Part shown: one piece after another, positions 16,354 through 25,719 of the stretch
Position numbering within the stretch: position 1 is the first letter of the stretch
Layout of the letters: every line of letters starts with the position of its first letter
DNA from: Bdellovibrionales bacterium
GTDB taxonomy: Bacteria > Bdellovibrionota > Bacteriovoracia > Bacteriovoracales > Bacteriovoracaceae
Length of the DNA: 42,649 nucleotides
Assembly (NCBI GenBank): GCA_030638415.1
Contig: DAOWEO010000084.1
Location: 1 to 42,649 of the forward strand
Direction: 5' to 3'
Notes under the pieces: model-generated
What the model saw: only the letters and a program-made list of their open reading frames with translations
What the model was told of the DNA's origin: nothing
The model's database searches: none
Program-made: the position numbers and the translations under genes

Positions 16354-17776
16354 TGGAAGCTTAGTTTATACACCAAAAACAATTATTGAAACGAGTAATC
16401 ATAAGAATTTTTTACAGAATGAGTCCTTGGAAGTTTCGACGGACTCTAGAGATATTACAGGCAATTCAATCTTTATTGCTCTCGATGGTGAGAACTTTGA
16501 CGCATTTAATTTTATTAGCGATGAGCTATGTTCTAAGGTGCAAGCGGTTGTATATCAACACACAACACAAAGAGTTGCAACGATAGAGCGACTAAAGGTA
16601 AAGTTCAAAAATGTGGTGTTTATTGGTGTTGAAAATTCGGTAAAATACTTACAACAATTAGCAACAAGTAATTTAAATTTTTGGAAAAAGAAATACTCAG
16701 GAAAAGTTTTTACTATTACTGGTTCCAATGGCAAGACAACTAATAAAGATATGATCTTTCATATACTGGAGACTCTATTTCCAGGTGAAATTCATTCTAC
16801 TTGGAAAAATTTTAATAATCATATTGGTGTTCCGTTGACAATTTTCTCATTGGATAAATCACATAGATTTCTTGTTTTGGAAATTGGTACAAACCATCCT
16901 GGAGAAATTGAAACCCTATGTAGTATTACGAGTCCGACCTCTGGTTATATTACTAATATAGGAGACTCACATTTAGAGTTTTTTAAAAATCGAAAAAATG
17001 TCTTTAAAGAAAAAATATCCCTGTTTGAATCTTGCTATAAAAATCATAATGTGGAAGATATCTTTATTATAAATACTGATGATGAACTATTAAAAGATAT
17101 AAAAATAGAGAGTTTCTGTAGAACGTGTGGAGCAGATAGTAATGCGAACTACTGTATTTCCATAAAAAATGATTCGGTCAAAATGATATTTGATGGCGAG
17201 CAATATACAGTTGAAAATAAATTTCTACTAGGTCGTCATAATTATCAGAACCTTGCAATGGCAATTGCACTTCTGGATGGCTATTTTTCAGGTAGACGTG
17301 TTGACATACTAGCTGCCGCAGTAAAATTCAGACCACAAAATAATAGATCTCAATTTTTTGTAGACGGGAAGCAGACAGTTTTTTTAGATGCATACAATGC
17401 GAATCCAACTTCTATGGAGGTTTCTCTAAATTCTTTTATTGAGTATTTACAGGTAGACGGTAATTGTGCAAATGCTATTTTTATTTTGGGTGATATGAAT
17501 GAGTTGGGTGAATATACCAATTCAGCACATGAAAATCTTGGCAAATGGGTTGTACAAAATATTGTGCCATTAAGGGCCAAAACAATCTTTATTGGACGCC
17601 ATGCAGCAAGTTTTCTAAGTGGTATAACTACCGATGATTGCGACTATTTAGTTGATACTTACGAAAGCCGCGTTGAATTTGCAAAAACATGGTCCCAGAT
17701 ACGAGATAACTACTCGTTTTTATTTATTAAAGCAAGTCGTTCTTTACAACTTGAGTCGTTACTAGGTATAAGGTAG
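16343..17776 (+). CDS. murF: UDP-MurNAc-tripeptide-D-Ala-D-Ala ligase
   Basis: 477 residues from ATG 16343. AGGAAG at 16333-16338 supports this over an in-frame ATG at 16325. Motifs: STDSRDITGNSIFIALDG in the N-terminal domain, ATP loop TGSNGKTTNKD, WKNFNNHIGVPLT, EIGTNHPGEIE, YITNIGDSHLEFF, and DAYNANPTSMEVSL with GDMNELGEY in the C-terminal domain. It adds D-Ala-D-Ala to complete the muramyl pentapeptide in the cytoplasm. The D-Ala-D-Ala ligase gene itself is not in this cluster. Confidence 0.96.
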   Translation: MIFDGSLVYTPKTIIETSNHKNFLQNESLEVSTDSRDITGNSIFIALDGENFDAFNFISDELCSKVQAVVYQHTTQRVATIERLKVKFKNVVFIGVENSVKYLQQLATSNLNFWKKKYSGKVFTITGSNGKTTNKDMIFHILETLFPGEIHSTWKNFNNHIGVPLTIFSLDKSHRFLVLEIGTNHPGEIETLCSITSPTSGYITNIGDSHLEFFKNRKNVFKEKISLFESCYKNHNVEDIFIINTDDELLKDIKIESFCRTCGADSNANYCISIKNDSVKMIFDGEQYTVENKFLLGRHNYQNLAMAIALLDGYFSGRRVDILAAAVKFRPQNNRSQFFVDGKQTVFLDAYNANPTSMEVSLNSFIEYLQVDGNCANAIFILGDMNELGEYTNSAHENLGKWVVQNIVPLRAKTIFIGRHAASFLSGITTDDCDYLVDTYESRVEFAKTWSQIRDNYSFLFIKASRSLQLESLLGIR

Positions 17777-17823
17777 GGTTCAAGTTATTAGAGGTAGCAA
17801 CTTAAGGTTAAGGGCGGCTTAAT

Positions 17824-18897
17824 ATGCTTTATTACTTATCACCGTTTTTCCAAGAAACGGCAGGTTTGAATTTATTTCGTTATATTACGTTTCGTTCGTT
17901 CGTTGCCTTTATGATATCCCTAATTATCTCAATTATTTTTGGTAAATACTTTATACGTTATATGAAGTCTAAGCAATTTGGTCAGGTTATAAGAGAAGAT
18001 GGCCCCAAGGCTCATTTGCAAAAAGCGGGTACTCCTACCATGGGTGGTATTTTAATTATTGGTAGTATGATGGCTTCTCTAATTGTTGCCGGAAACTTTG
18101 CAAGTACCCCATTCGTATTAATTATTGGGGTTATGTTATCTTTTTTTATCTTAGGGTGGTTAGATGATTATCTAAAAGTTATTAAAAAAAATAGTGATGG
18201 TATCTCTGCCAAGGGAAAATTACTGTGGCAAACCATAACTTCACTTATCGCAGGATATTTTTTAATATCACAGGGAATTATTGACACGCAATTATATCTT
18301 CCATTTGTAAAAGGGCCAATATTAGACGGTGGTTATTACTATCTATCGTTTATAGTTTTAGTTATAGTTGGCTCTAGCAATGCAGTTAACTTAACAGATG
18401 GGCTAGATGGTCTTGCAATTGGACCTATTATTACTAGTGTTTTAAGTCTAGGGGTGGTTGCATATGTTACAGGACACTCTTCACTATCCACCTATCTATT
18501 TATTCCTTATATAAAGGGAGCTGGAGAACTCAGTGTTTTTGCCGCTTCTATGGTTGGAGCTGGAGTTGGTTTCTTATGGTACAACAGTTACCCTGCTCAA
18601 ATATTTATGGGGGATGCTGGATCTCTTTCATTAGGGGGAGCGCTGGGAACAATGGCAGTATTAGTGAAGAGTGAATTTCTCTTTGCAATTATTGGTGGAC
18701 TGTTCGTGGTTGAAGCGTTGTCAGTTATTTTACAAGTTGGTTCATTTAAAATTAGAAATAAAAGAATTTTTAGGATGGCACCTATTCATCACCACTCTGA
18801 ACTTAAGGGGTGGGCTGAACCAAAGGTGATCGTTAGGTTTTGGATTATCAGTCTTTTTCTGGCACTCTTAGGAATTGCTTCGTTAAAGATTAGATAG
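17824..18897 (+). CDS. mraY: Phospho-MurNAc-pentapeptide transferase
   Basis: 357 residues and about ten membrane segments, as usual for MraY. Conserved elements: DGPKAHLQKAGTPTMGG, GWLDDYLKV with the catalytic-region Asp pair, SSNAVNLTDGLDGLA, FMGDAGSLSLGG, and the C-terminal MAPIHHHSELKGWAEPKVIVRFW. The enzyme transfers the muramyl pentapeptide to undecaprenyl phosphate to make lipid I. A 47-base gap with an AGGGCGG ribosome binding site separates it from murF. Confidence 0.97.
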   Translation: MLYYLSPFFQETAGLNLFRYITFRSFVAFMISLIISIIFGKYFIRYMKSKQFGQVIREDGPKAHLQKAGTPTMGGILIIGSMMASLIVAGNFASTPFVLIIGVMLSFFILGWLDDYLKVIKKNSDGISAKGKLLWQTITSLIAGYFLISQGIIDTQLYLPFVKGPILDGGYYYLSFIVLVIVGSSNAVNLTDGLDGLAIGPIITSVLSLGVVAYVTGHSSLSTYLFIPYIKGAGELSVFAASMVGAGVGFLWYNSYPAQIFMGDAGSLSLGGALGTMAVLVKSEFLFAIIGGLFVVEALSVILQVGSFKIRNKRIFRMAPIHHHSELKGWAEPKVIVRFWIISLFLALLGIASLKIR

Positions 18898-18908
18898 AAG
18901 AGGAGTTT

Positions 18909-20291
18909 ATGGAAAGATATAAAGGTAAAAAGATTTTAATTGTAGGAATTGGAGATACTGGATTTAAGTTGCTCAATTTCTTTAACCGTCTTGATTGTCT
19001 GATTAAGATTACTGATATTAAACCTATCTTTGATCTTAACAAGGTTGTCAAAAAACTGAAGAAAATTGATCCTGTACCAGAGATGATATTTGGTGAGCAC
19101 CGTGATGAAGACTTTCTTGATAGTGATGTCATTGTATATTGTTCGGCGGTAAATCCTGAACTTCCTCAGCTTGAACTAGCACGGGCACAGGGAAAAGAAG
19201 TTTACAGTGAATTTGCATTGGCCAATAAGCTATGTAAAAAACCAATAATTGCAGTTTGTGGTACTCATGGTCGAACTACTGTTGCTCATATGATTGCTTT
19301 TACATTAAAGCAAGATGGTAAAAATCCTTTCGTTGCGGGAAGTTCTGAAAAAGCTTTCATTGAACTTGGGATGCAACCTGATTATGATGAAATTGATTAT
19401 GTCGTAGTCGAGGTTTCAGCAATTCAGATGAAAAAGTTAAAAGACTTTCATCCTAAAATGGTTGTTTTTACAGATATAGGTGAGTCATATCCTGAAAAGT
19501 TTTTTCTCTCTGCAGGAGATTATATTGAGACTAAGCTTAGTATTATAAAATCACTGTCTCCTGAAGATTCATTAATTGTAAATTTTGATAAACTTGCAAA
19601 TAATACATTTTTTAGAAATGCTAGTGCACAAACTTTTTGGTATTCACGAAAATCATTTGTTAAAATGGGTGTTGTTAGTGAGCTTCAAGGAACACATTTT
19701 CATGATAAGAGAATCCATTCTAATATCTATTGTCATTCTGAGTTTAAAGTTAATCAGATGAGAATAGTTGGTGTAGAGAATAGGGAAAATTTACTCGCAG
19801 CAATTACTGCATGTAAGGCATTAGATGTATCAGATAAGGCGATTCAATTTTGTATTGAAAAGTTTCCAGGTATTCCTCATCGTCTTGAGTTTATTATTGA
19901 AAAAAATAAGGTTGCTTTTTATAATGATTCAAAATCAGAAACAATGGAAAATCTTGTAAAATCAATTAAGGCTTACAAGAGTCCTGTAATATTGATTGCA
20001 GGTGGTAAGGATATTGAGGATATGGATTACAGTCCTTATACTCAAGAAATATTAGATAACATCAGGGTTTTAGTACTAGTAGGTGAATGTAAGGAACGAT
20101 TAAGTAGGGCATTAGGGGATCATTCGCAAATTTATCTTGTGGGATCATTTGAAGAGTCAGTACTTTTTGCTTATCAAAAATCTAGAACAGGTGATGTTGT
20201 TTTATTGTCGCCAGGAAACCATGCATCTGATTTTTTTAGAGACTACCGTGAAAGAGGTAGCTACTTTAAAAAGCTTATTTACCAATTATAA
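18909..20291 (+). CDS. murD: UDP-MurNAc-L-Ala:D-Glu ligase, divergent
   Basis: 460 residues in the murD slot between mraY and ftsW. The N-terminal Rossmann-like start is LIVGIGDTGFKLLNFF. The ATP loop reads GTHGRTT at 118-124: the P-loop lysine is Arg122 (codon CGA at 19272-19274) and the Asn of the usual GTNGK is His, as in MurC. The SSFQL-type element is VSAIQM, and the usual N-x-T-x-DHLDRH segment is replaced by TDIGESYPEKFF. The C-terminal part is more normal: PHRLEFI, NDSKSETMEN, LIAGGKDI and LLSPGNHASDFF. Function as MurD is inferred mainly from position and these C-terminal motifs. Confidence 0.85.
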   Translation: MERYKGKKILIVGIGDTGFKLLNFFNRLDCLIKITDIKPIFDLNKVVKKLKKIDPVPEMIFGEHRDEDFLDSDVIVYCSAVNPELPQLELARAQGKEVYSEFALANKLCKKPIIAVCGTHGRTTVAHMIAFTLKQDGKNPFVAGSSEKAFIELGMQPDYDEIDYVVVEVSAIQMKKLKDFHPKMVVFTDIGESYPEKFFLSAGDYIETKLSIIKSLSPEDSLIVNFDKLANNTFFRNASAQTFWYSRKSFVKMGVVSELQGTHFHDKRIHSNIYCHSEFKVNQMRIVGVENRENLLAAITACKALDVSDKAIQFCIEKFPGIPHRLEFIIEKNKVAFYNDSKSETMENLVKSIKAYKSPVILIAGGKDIEDMDYSPYTQEILDNIRVLVLVGECKERLSRALGDHSQIYLVGSFEESVLFAYQKSRTGDVVLLSPGNHASDFFRDYRERGSYFKKLIYQL

Positions 20292-20297
20292 TCGTAA

Positions 20298-20329
20298 GCA
20301 TGCATGACTTTTTTACATGTTGTGCATGT
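20298..20329 (+). repeat. Imperfect inverted repeat after murD
   Basis: GCATGCA at 20298-20304 pairs with TGCATGT at 20323-20329 (one G-U pair), with a T-run in the 18-base loop and T/A-rich sequence after it. CATG occurs four times within it. It could be a weak terminator or a binding site; neither can be decided by eye. Confidence 0.3.
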
Positions 20330-20362
20330 TTATTATTACTCTAAGATTTCTTTCGACACGTT

Positions 20363-20391
20363 TTGTCATTTATCCCTTATTCTGTTAGACT
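20363..20391 (+). promoter_or_regulatory. Candidate sigma-70 promoter for ftsW
   Basis: TTGTCA at 20363-20368, 17 bases, then TAGACT at 20386-20391. The predicted start site, seven bases after the -10, coincides with A20398 of the ftsW ATG, and no ribosome binding site precedes that ATG. This suggests a leaderless transcript. Confidence 0.5.
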
Positions 20392-20397
20392 TTTTAA

Positions 20398-21549
20398 ATG
20401 GATACTGCAAAAGCACTGCTTTTTTTTCATTATATTTTTAGAATATTAATCATCTTTGGATTGGTGATGGTATTTTCAGCAAGCTATATTTTTTCCAATG
20501 ATACATATGGTACGCCATATCATTTTATATTACGTCAGATGTTATATCTTGTTTTAGGTGGCAGTGCTGCTTTTGTGCTAAGTAAGGTAAAATCAGAAGT
20601 CTGGCTTTCATATGGCAAATACGTACATTACCTTTTGTTTTTATTGGTATTTTTGACGTATGTTCCTAGTCTCGGAGTTACAATCAAAGGGGCACACCGT
20701 TGGATTAGCTTGGGATTTATGCGATTTCAGCCTTCTGAACTTTTAAAATATTCTCTTATTTTGGTAGCAGTCCCATATTTTGAGTATTTTGTAAGTATGG
20801 ATTTAAAAAAGAAAATAATTGATGGTGCGCTTATTTTTCTTCCTATTATTTTGATTTTAAAGCAGCCCGACTTCGGTACATTTACAATATGCTTTCTTGT
20901 TGTAATGTTTATTGCTTATATGAGTAATTTTCCTCGAAAATATTTTTATAGTTTTGCTGGAACAGGCATTGTATCTGCAGTTATTATTCTTTTTGCTCAG
21001 CCCTATAGGGTACAGAGAATGTTAACCTTTTTAGATCCATGGGCGCAGCCAAGAGATGGTGGGTTTCAAATTATTCAGTCATTTTTAGCTTTTGCAAATG
21101 GGTCCATCTTTGGTCGAGGCTTAGGTAATAGTACTGAGAAACTGTTTTTTCTACCTGAAGCACATAATGATTTTATTTTTAGTGTAATTGGTGAAGAGCT
21201 TGGTTTTGCAGGTGTTGTTGCTGTTATTTTACTCTTTCTATCTTTTATTTACTTTGGATTTTACCTATCTTTGAAAACACAAAAGCGTGATTATGCTATA
21301 ACTCAGTCTACAATCATTTTTATGATTGGAATTCAGGCCTCACTTAATATGGCCGTTGTACTAGGTTTACTACCTACTAAAGGGCTGAATCTTCCGTTTA
21401 TTAGTTACGGTGGAAGTTCATTGGTAGCTAATCTGATTGGAATAGGAATATTCCTATCATTACAAAAGGGAAAAGGTGCTAAAACATATAGTACGCAGAG
21501 TGTGAATAGCGTTGAGGTTAAGACTGGTCGTAACCAATATTTCACATAA
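20398..21549 (+). CDS. ftsW: Septal peptidoglycan polymerase FtsW (SEDS family)
   Basis: 383 residues, about ten membrane segments. SEDS motifs: GLVMVFSAS in segment 1, GAHRWISLGFMRFQPSELLKYSLI, KQPDFGTFTI with the catalytic-region Asp, GGFQIIQSFLAFANGSIFGRGLGNS, LPEAHNDFIFSVIGEELGF, and LPFISYGGSSL near the end. It polymerises glycan strands at the septum with FtsI. The N-terminus begins only about five residues before the first membrane segment. The sequence before the ATG (TTAGACTTTTTAA) has no Shine-Dalgarno. A 106-base gap separates it from murD, the longest in this cluster. Confidence 0.96.
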   Translation: MDTAKALLFFHYIFRILIIFGLVMVFSASYIFSNDTYGTPYHFILRQMLYLVLGGSAAFVLSKVKSEVWLSYGKYVHYLLFLLVFLTYVPSLGVTIKGAHRWISLGFMRFQPSELLKYSLILVAVPYFEYFVSMDLKKKIIDGALIFLPIILILKQPDFGTFTICFLVVMFIAYMSNFPRKYFYSFAGTGIVSAVIILFAQPYRVQRMLTFLDPWAQPRDGGFQIIQSFLAFANGSIFGRGLGNSTEKLFFLPEAHNDFIFSVIGEELGFAGVVAVILLFLSFIYFGFYLSLKTQKRDYAITQSTIIFMIGIQASLNMAVVLGLLPTKGLNLPFISYGGSSLVANLIGIGIFLSLQKGKGAKTYSTQSVNSVEVKTGRNQYFT

Positions 21550-21612
21550 TGAATTTTGACCTATTACTGGAAGACTAAGTTGAACTATTTATATAAAAAG
21601 TATTGAGAGAAG

Positions 21613-22665
21613 ATGAGTAAGTCACAAATTATTTTAGTCGCTGCAGGTACCGGTGGGCATATAAATGCTGCAAAATCACTGGGGCATGTATTTAAAGAAA
21701 ATGGATTTGATATTCTATACTTCACCGGCAGACGAAAACTTGATAAAAGATTGTTTCAGGGGGAGCCGACAATTTTTTTAAAAAGCGAAAGTTTAAGAAA
21801 TCGTTCTGTTTTTAATAAAGTAATTTCTATTTTTAATAACGTTGCTGCTTTTTTTACAAGCTTAAGTATTATGAGCAACAATCGTCCTAAAGGTGTTATT
21901 GGTGCAGGTGGGTATATCTGTGGTCCCGTTTTAATGGCTGCATTTTTTCTAGGAATACCAATTTACATAATCGAACAAAATTCAGTAATGGGTTTAACTA
22001 ACAAACTATTAGCTTTTTTCGCCAATAAAATTTTTATAAATTTTGAGTATACTAAGGGAATGGGAAGTTTTAAGAACAAACTTTCTCTAGTGGGAAATCC
22101 AATAAATAGAGACATACGTTTACACAATTTCAAATATAAAGATGATTCAACTATCAAAATTCTTGTAGTTGGTGGTAGCCTCGGTGCTTTAGAAATAAAT
22201 AATTTTTTTAAACATTTTTTAGAGGTTAATGACAGAGAAGGAATATCAATTCGCCACCAAACAGGAATTGGTAAGGAGATAGTGACTAGCAGTGATACTG
22301 TTAAGTACTGTCAGCTTGACTATATTGATAATATGTTTGAAGAATATGACTGGGCTGATTTGATAGTTTGCCGTGCAGGAGCTTCCACACTATCAGAGTT
22401 GCGCTTTGTACAAAAACCAGTAGTACTAATACCATATCAGTATGCAACTGATGATCATCAAACCATTAATGCAAAGCTGTTTCAGCAGGAATCCAAATTC
22501 TCAGTGTATATTTATAGCGGAAAAGAGTTAGAAGAAAATAATTTTAAAAATTTTAATAAGGTAATTGATAATAATGTTATTGATAAAAAAATAGATAGGA
22601 TAGATTACTCAAAGTATGAATCTACTGAAAAGATTATCTATAAGGAATGTTGCAATGATTTTTAA
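21613..22665 (+). CDS. murG: UDP-GlcNAc:lipid I GlcNAc transferase
   Basis: 350 residues, standard for this GT28-family enzyme. N-terminal loop AAGTGGHINAA; then GAGGYICGPVLMAA and EQNSVMGLTNKLLA in the acceptor domain; VVGGSLGALEINNFF, CRAGASTLSEL and LIPYQYATDDHQTINA in the donor domain that binds UDP-GlcNAc. It makes lipid II at the inner face of the membrane. The C-terminal end is Asn/Asp/Lys-rich and overlaps the murC start by 11 bases. Confidence 0.96.
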   Translation: MSKSQIILVAAGTGGHINAAKSLGHVFKENGFDILYFTGRRKLDKRLFQGEPTIFLKSESLRNRSVFNKVISIFNNVAAFFTSLSIMSNNRPKGVIGAGGYICGPVLMAAFFLGIPIYIIEQNSVMGLTNKLLAFFANKIFINFEYTKGMGSFKNKLSLVGNPINRDIRLHNFKYKDDSTIKILVVGGSLGALEINNFFKHFLEVNDREGISIRHQTGIGKEIVTSSDTVKYCQLDYIDNMFEEYDWADLIVCRAGASTLSELRFVQKPVVLIPYQYATDDHQTINAKLFQQESKFSVYIYSGKELEENNFKNFNKVIDNNVIDKKIDRIDYSKYESTEKIIYKECCNDF

Positions 22666-24058
22666 AGTAAAAAATAACATAACAGTACATTTTATCGGTA
22701 TTGGCGGTATTGGGATGAGTGGGATTGCGGAGGTAATCTTAAAGATGGGGTATAGTGTCACAGGATCCGACATTGCTGAGTCTAAAAATGTACTGCGCTT
22801 GAAAACACTTGGGGCAAAAATAAACATTGGGCATGCTGCAGAAAATATTAGAAATCCCACCATTGTAGTATTTAGTTCCGCCATAAATGATGACAATAGA
22901 GAGTTCCAAGAAGCTAAGCGGTGCAATATTCCAATTATGAGAAGAGCTGAGATGTTGGCAGAACTAATGAGGCTTAAAAAAGGGATAGCAATTGCCGGAA
23001 CTCATGGAAAAACAACAACCACAAGTTTTTTGGCTACAATCTTAAAAGAGGTTGGGTTTGATCCTACTTATATAATTGGTGGTATTGTACATAACTTAGA
23101 AGGACATGCTCAAGTAGGCAAGGGTGAATATATCGTAGCAGAGGCTGATGAGTCTGATGGGTCTTTTTTACTTTTAAATCCAGTACTTTCAGTTGTTACA
23201 AATATCGATTCAGACCATTTAGACTACTATGGTAGTGAAGCCAAATTACATCAAAGCTTTTTAGAGTTTATTAATAAAGTTCCTTTCTATGGTCTATGTG
23301 CCTTTAACGCTCATAATGATATTTTAATGGGGATGATTCCTCAAATTCGTAGGCCATGGTCACTATTTGGTATTGTAGGAGTAAGCAATGAGGAAAAGGT
23401 AGATTTTCTTGCAAAAAATATTAAACAGCAGGAAGATTACACATCTTTTGACCTATTTTATAAAGCCGAATTTCAGGAGAATATAAAAATAAAATTATTT
23501 GGAAGACATAATATTTTAAATGCTCTTGGGGCTATTGCCATGGCATACCATCTTGGAATTTCATTTAAAGATATTGGAAAAGCAATTGTACATTTTGAAG
23601 GGGTAGGAAGAAGGTTTCAAAGTGTATTTAAAACTAAAAATATTGAGATGATTGATGACTATGCTCATCACCCGACAGCAATAGCCTCAACTCTTGAAAC
23701 TTTGCGTAATAAAACAGATAAAAAAATAATTGTTGTATTTCAGCCTCATCGCTATTCTCGAACTCAGCAGTGTTGGAAATCATTCTTACATTGCTTTAAT
23801 CAAGCAGATGAGGTTTTCTTACTGCCAATTTATGCAGCATCAGAAAAACAGATAAAAGGAATTACTGCAGCAAGTTTGAGTCGTGATATTAACAGATTGC
23901 ATCCAGAGCTTACTAAATGTATTGGTGAAGTTGAAGAGTTATCGGATTACTTTAAACAGTTAGAAGCACAAAAAAAACAGGCTGTTATTATTTCAGTTGG
24001 AGCTGGAAGTGTTGGTAGATTAACAAAGGAATTGGTTGAAAGTGTCTTCACTAAGTAA
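22655..24058 (+). CDS. murC: UDP-MurNAc:L-Ala ligase
   Basis: 467 residues from ATG 22655, chosen because AAGGA lies at 22642-22646 and the protein then begins just before the Rossmann motif HFIGIGGIGMSGIAEV. The ATP loop is AGTHGKTTTTS, followed by EADESDGSFLLL, NIDSDHLDYYG, DDYAHHPTAIASTL and FQPHRYSRTQ. It adds L-alanine to UDP-MurNAc, the first peptide step. It overlaps murG at one end and murB at the other. Confidence 0.96.
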   Translation: MIFKVKNNITVHFIGIGGIGMSGIAEVILKMGYSVTGSDIAESKNVLRLKTLGAKINIGHAAENIRNPTIVVFSSAINDDNREFQEAKRCNIPIMRRAEMLAELMRLKKGIAIAGTHGKTTTTSFLATILKEVGFDPTYIIGGIVHNLEGHAQVGKGEYIVAEADESDGSFLLLNPVLSVVTNIDSDHLDYYGSEAKLHQSFLEFINKVPFYGLCAFNAHNDILMGMIPQIRRPWSLFGIVGVSNEEKVDFLAKNIKQQEDYTSFDLFYKAEFQENIKIKLFGRHNILNALGAIAMAYHLGISFKDIGKAIVHFEGVGRRFQSVFKTKNIEMIDDYAHHPTAIASTLETLRNKTDKKIIVVFQPHRYSRTQQCWKSFLHCFNQADEVFLLPIYAASEKQIKGITAASLSRDINRLHPELTKCIGEVEELSDYFKQLEAQKKQAVIISVGAGSVGRLTKELVESVFTK

Positions 24059-24974
24059 ATTAGCAATAGACTGGGAAATATTATTCAAAGATGATTTTGT
24101 CTTTGAGGAAAGTAAAAACCTTTCATCATTAACGACATTAAAGCTTATGGCCCACGCTCCTCTGATTATTATAAGAAGTAGAGAGTGTCTATCTCATATT
24201 TTAAAAAGTTTAACAGATAATAAAATTACTTATAATATAATTGGTAAAGGGTCTAATATAATCTGTGACAACAGTGATATGCCATATGTTCTTTTAGATT
24301 TTATGGTAGATAGAGCGATATTAGAAAAGTTTGCTAATCGCTATATTCTACCTGGCTCAGTACCGATCTCTCTTTTGACGTCTGCTGCTATGAAGCTATC
24401 TTTAGATGGATGGGAAGTTTTTACTGGAATCCCTGGAACTCTCGCAGGGAGTGTGGCGATGAATGCTGGAACAAATCTAGGCGAAATAGGTAGTTTGATT
24501 AAAACTGTTTGGGTAGTTAAGCCAAATGGAGATGATTATAAATATACTGTTGATGCAGATAGTTTTTGCTACAGAGGTAATAGCTTTTTAAAAGATGGAG
24601 AAGTTATCTGGCAAGTTGAAATTACTTCATCTGGTAAAAAAAGTGATCAAGAAAACAATATTAGAGAATATTTAAAAAAAAGAAAAGAGAGCCAGCCTTT
24701 AGACAAAGCAACTTGTGGATGTATTTTTAAAAATCATATTTCAGTGAATACTTGTCGGGCCGGCCTATTTATAGATATAATGGGGCTTAGTGGTTTCGAA
24801 TTAGAAGGATTGAAAATATCACACAAACATGCAAATTTTATGGAGCACAGTGGTGGAGCAGAGTATAAAACCTTTATAGATATGATGAAGCTACTAGAAG
24901 ATGAGTTACTATTAAATTATGGAATTACTTTTAAGAGAGAATTTCAAGTACTAGGGAGTGCTGCAGATGCTTAG
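24036..24974 (+). CDS. murB: UDP-N-acetylenolpyruvoylglucosamine reductase
   Basis: 312 residues. FAD-binding pieces: IGKGSNIICDN, GIPGTLAGSVAMNAG and GEIGSLIKTV; then YRGNSFLKDGEVIW and CGCIFKNHIS, with Cys where many MurB enzymes have the catalytic Ser, followed by HANFMEHSGGAEYKTFIDMM. Its lack of the extra C-terminal domain fits the short MurB type. The start is uncertain: AAAGGA at 24025-24030 fits TTG 24036, while GTG 24042 is possible. Either start lies inside murC, and the stop overlaps ftsQ by eight bases. Confidence 0.93.
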   Translation: MKVSSLSKLAIDWEILFKDDFVFEESKNLSSLTTLKLMAHAPLIIIRSRECLSHILKSLTDNKITYNIIGKGSNIICDNSDMPYVLLDFMVDRAILEKFANRYILPGSVPISLLTSAAMKLSLDGWEVFTGIPGTLAGSVAMNAGTNLGEIGSLIKTVWVVKPNGDDYKYTVDADSFCYRGNSFLKDGEVIWQVEITSSGKKSDQENNIREYLKKRKESQPLDKATCGCIFKNHISVNTCRAGLFIDIMGLSGFELEGLKISHKHANFMEHSGGAEYKTFIDMMKLLEDELLLNYGITFKREFQVLGSAADA

Positions 24975-25689
24975 AGTATTTTGGTTTGTTTGTCTGATGC
25001 TATTTGCAAGTTTAACTTTTGCAGTAGAAAAAAAGTTGAGGTATCAAACGTCTTTTGGAAATTGTCCATCTGAGAGTACTGGCAAGCTTACTCTAATGCT
25101 TATTCAGGAGTTTGAGAAGAGTAACTCATTGAGTTCCGTAAAAAGTAAAATTGTTGAGGATAAGCTTGCAAATAAATTCTTTCTGTCTTCATATAAGGTA
25201 AAGTATAACCCACTGAAAAACTTACTACTTCTTACTTTTGAGTGTCCTATTCCCCTAATGAAGGTACATGTATACAAAGAGGCTGGAGTCGAAAACTATG
25301 AAGCTATTCTTGTAGAGGGGGGCAAATTGTTTGATCCTACCTATGAAGTTCTACTACGAGCAGAAAAAAAACTAAAGGTATCTCTTCCATTTTTTGCACT
25401 ACCTGTAGAAGAGTTAAATACTGATTTAAAAGTAAGAATTGCAAAGATAATGATAAAATTGGATAAATCATTTCGTAACAAGATTGCAGAAATTATCTTC
25501 TCAGACTCTAAGCAGCTAACATTTATAATGTCGCTTAGAAACCATTCAAGTAGTGCCTTTTTAGGAAAAGACGACTGGTGTGCAAAAGTACTTCAGTTGA
25601 AGAAAATAGTTAACTATATGGAAAAAAGCAAAAAAATACCTTCTGTCATTAATATCACAAATAGTCAGAAAGTTGTTGTCAAGTTCTGA
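24967..25689 (+). CDS. ftsQ: Probable divergent cell division protein FtsQ
   Basis: 240 residues between murB and ftsA, the standard ftsQ slot. ATG 24967 is preferred; AGGGAG at 24953-24958 is well spaced for it. A hydrophobic stretch covers residues 4-19 with almost no cytoplasmic tail and ends in a signal-peptidase-like SLTFA. The section with KFFLSSYKVKYNPLKNLLLLTFE could be a POTRA-like domain. The last 70 residues (LGKDDWCAKVLQLKKIVNYMEK, then NITNSQKVVVKF) resemble the FtsQ C-terminal beta domain, which ends in a pairing strand. Position and C-terminus make FtsQ likely. Confidence 0.65.
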   Translation: MLRVFWFVCLMLFASLTFAVEKKLRYQTSFGNCPSESTGKLTLMLIQEFEKSNSLSSVKSKIVEDKLANKFFLSSYKVKYNPLKNLLLLTFECPIPLMKVHVYKEAGVENYEAILVEGGKLFDPTYEVLLRAEKKLKVSLPFFALPVEELNTDLKVRIAKIMIKLDKSFRNKIAEIIFSDSKQLTFIMSLRNHSSSAFLGKDDWCAKVLQLKKIVNYMEKSKKIPSVINITNSQKVVVKF

Positions 25690-25719
25690 ATCAACTTCTA
25701 AAATTTAAGTAATATAAAA

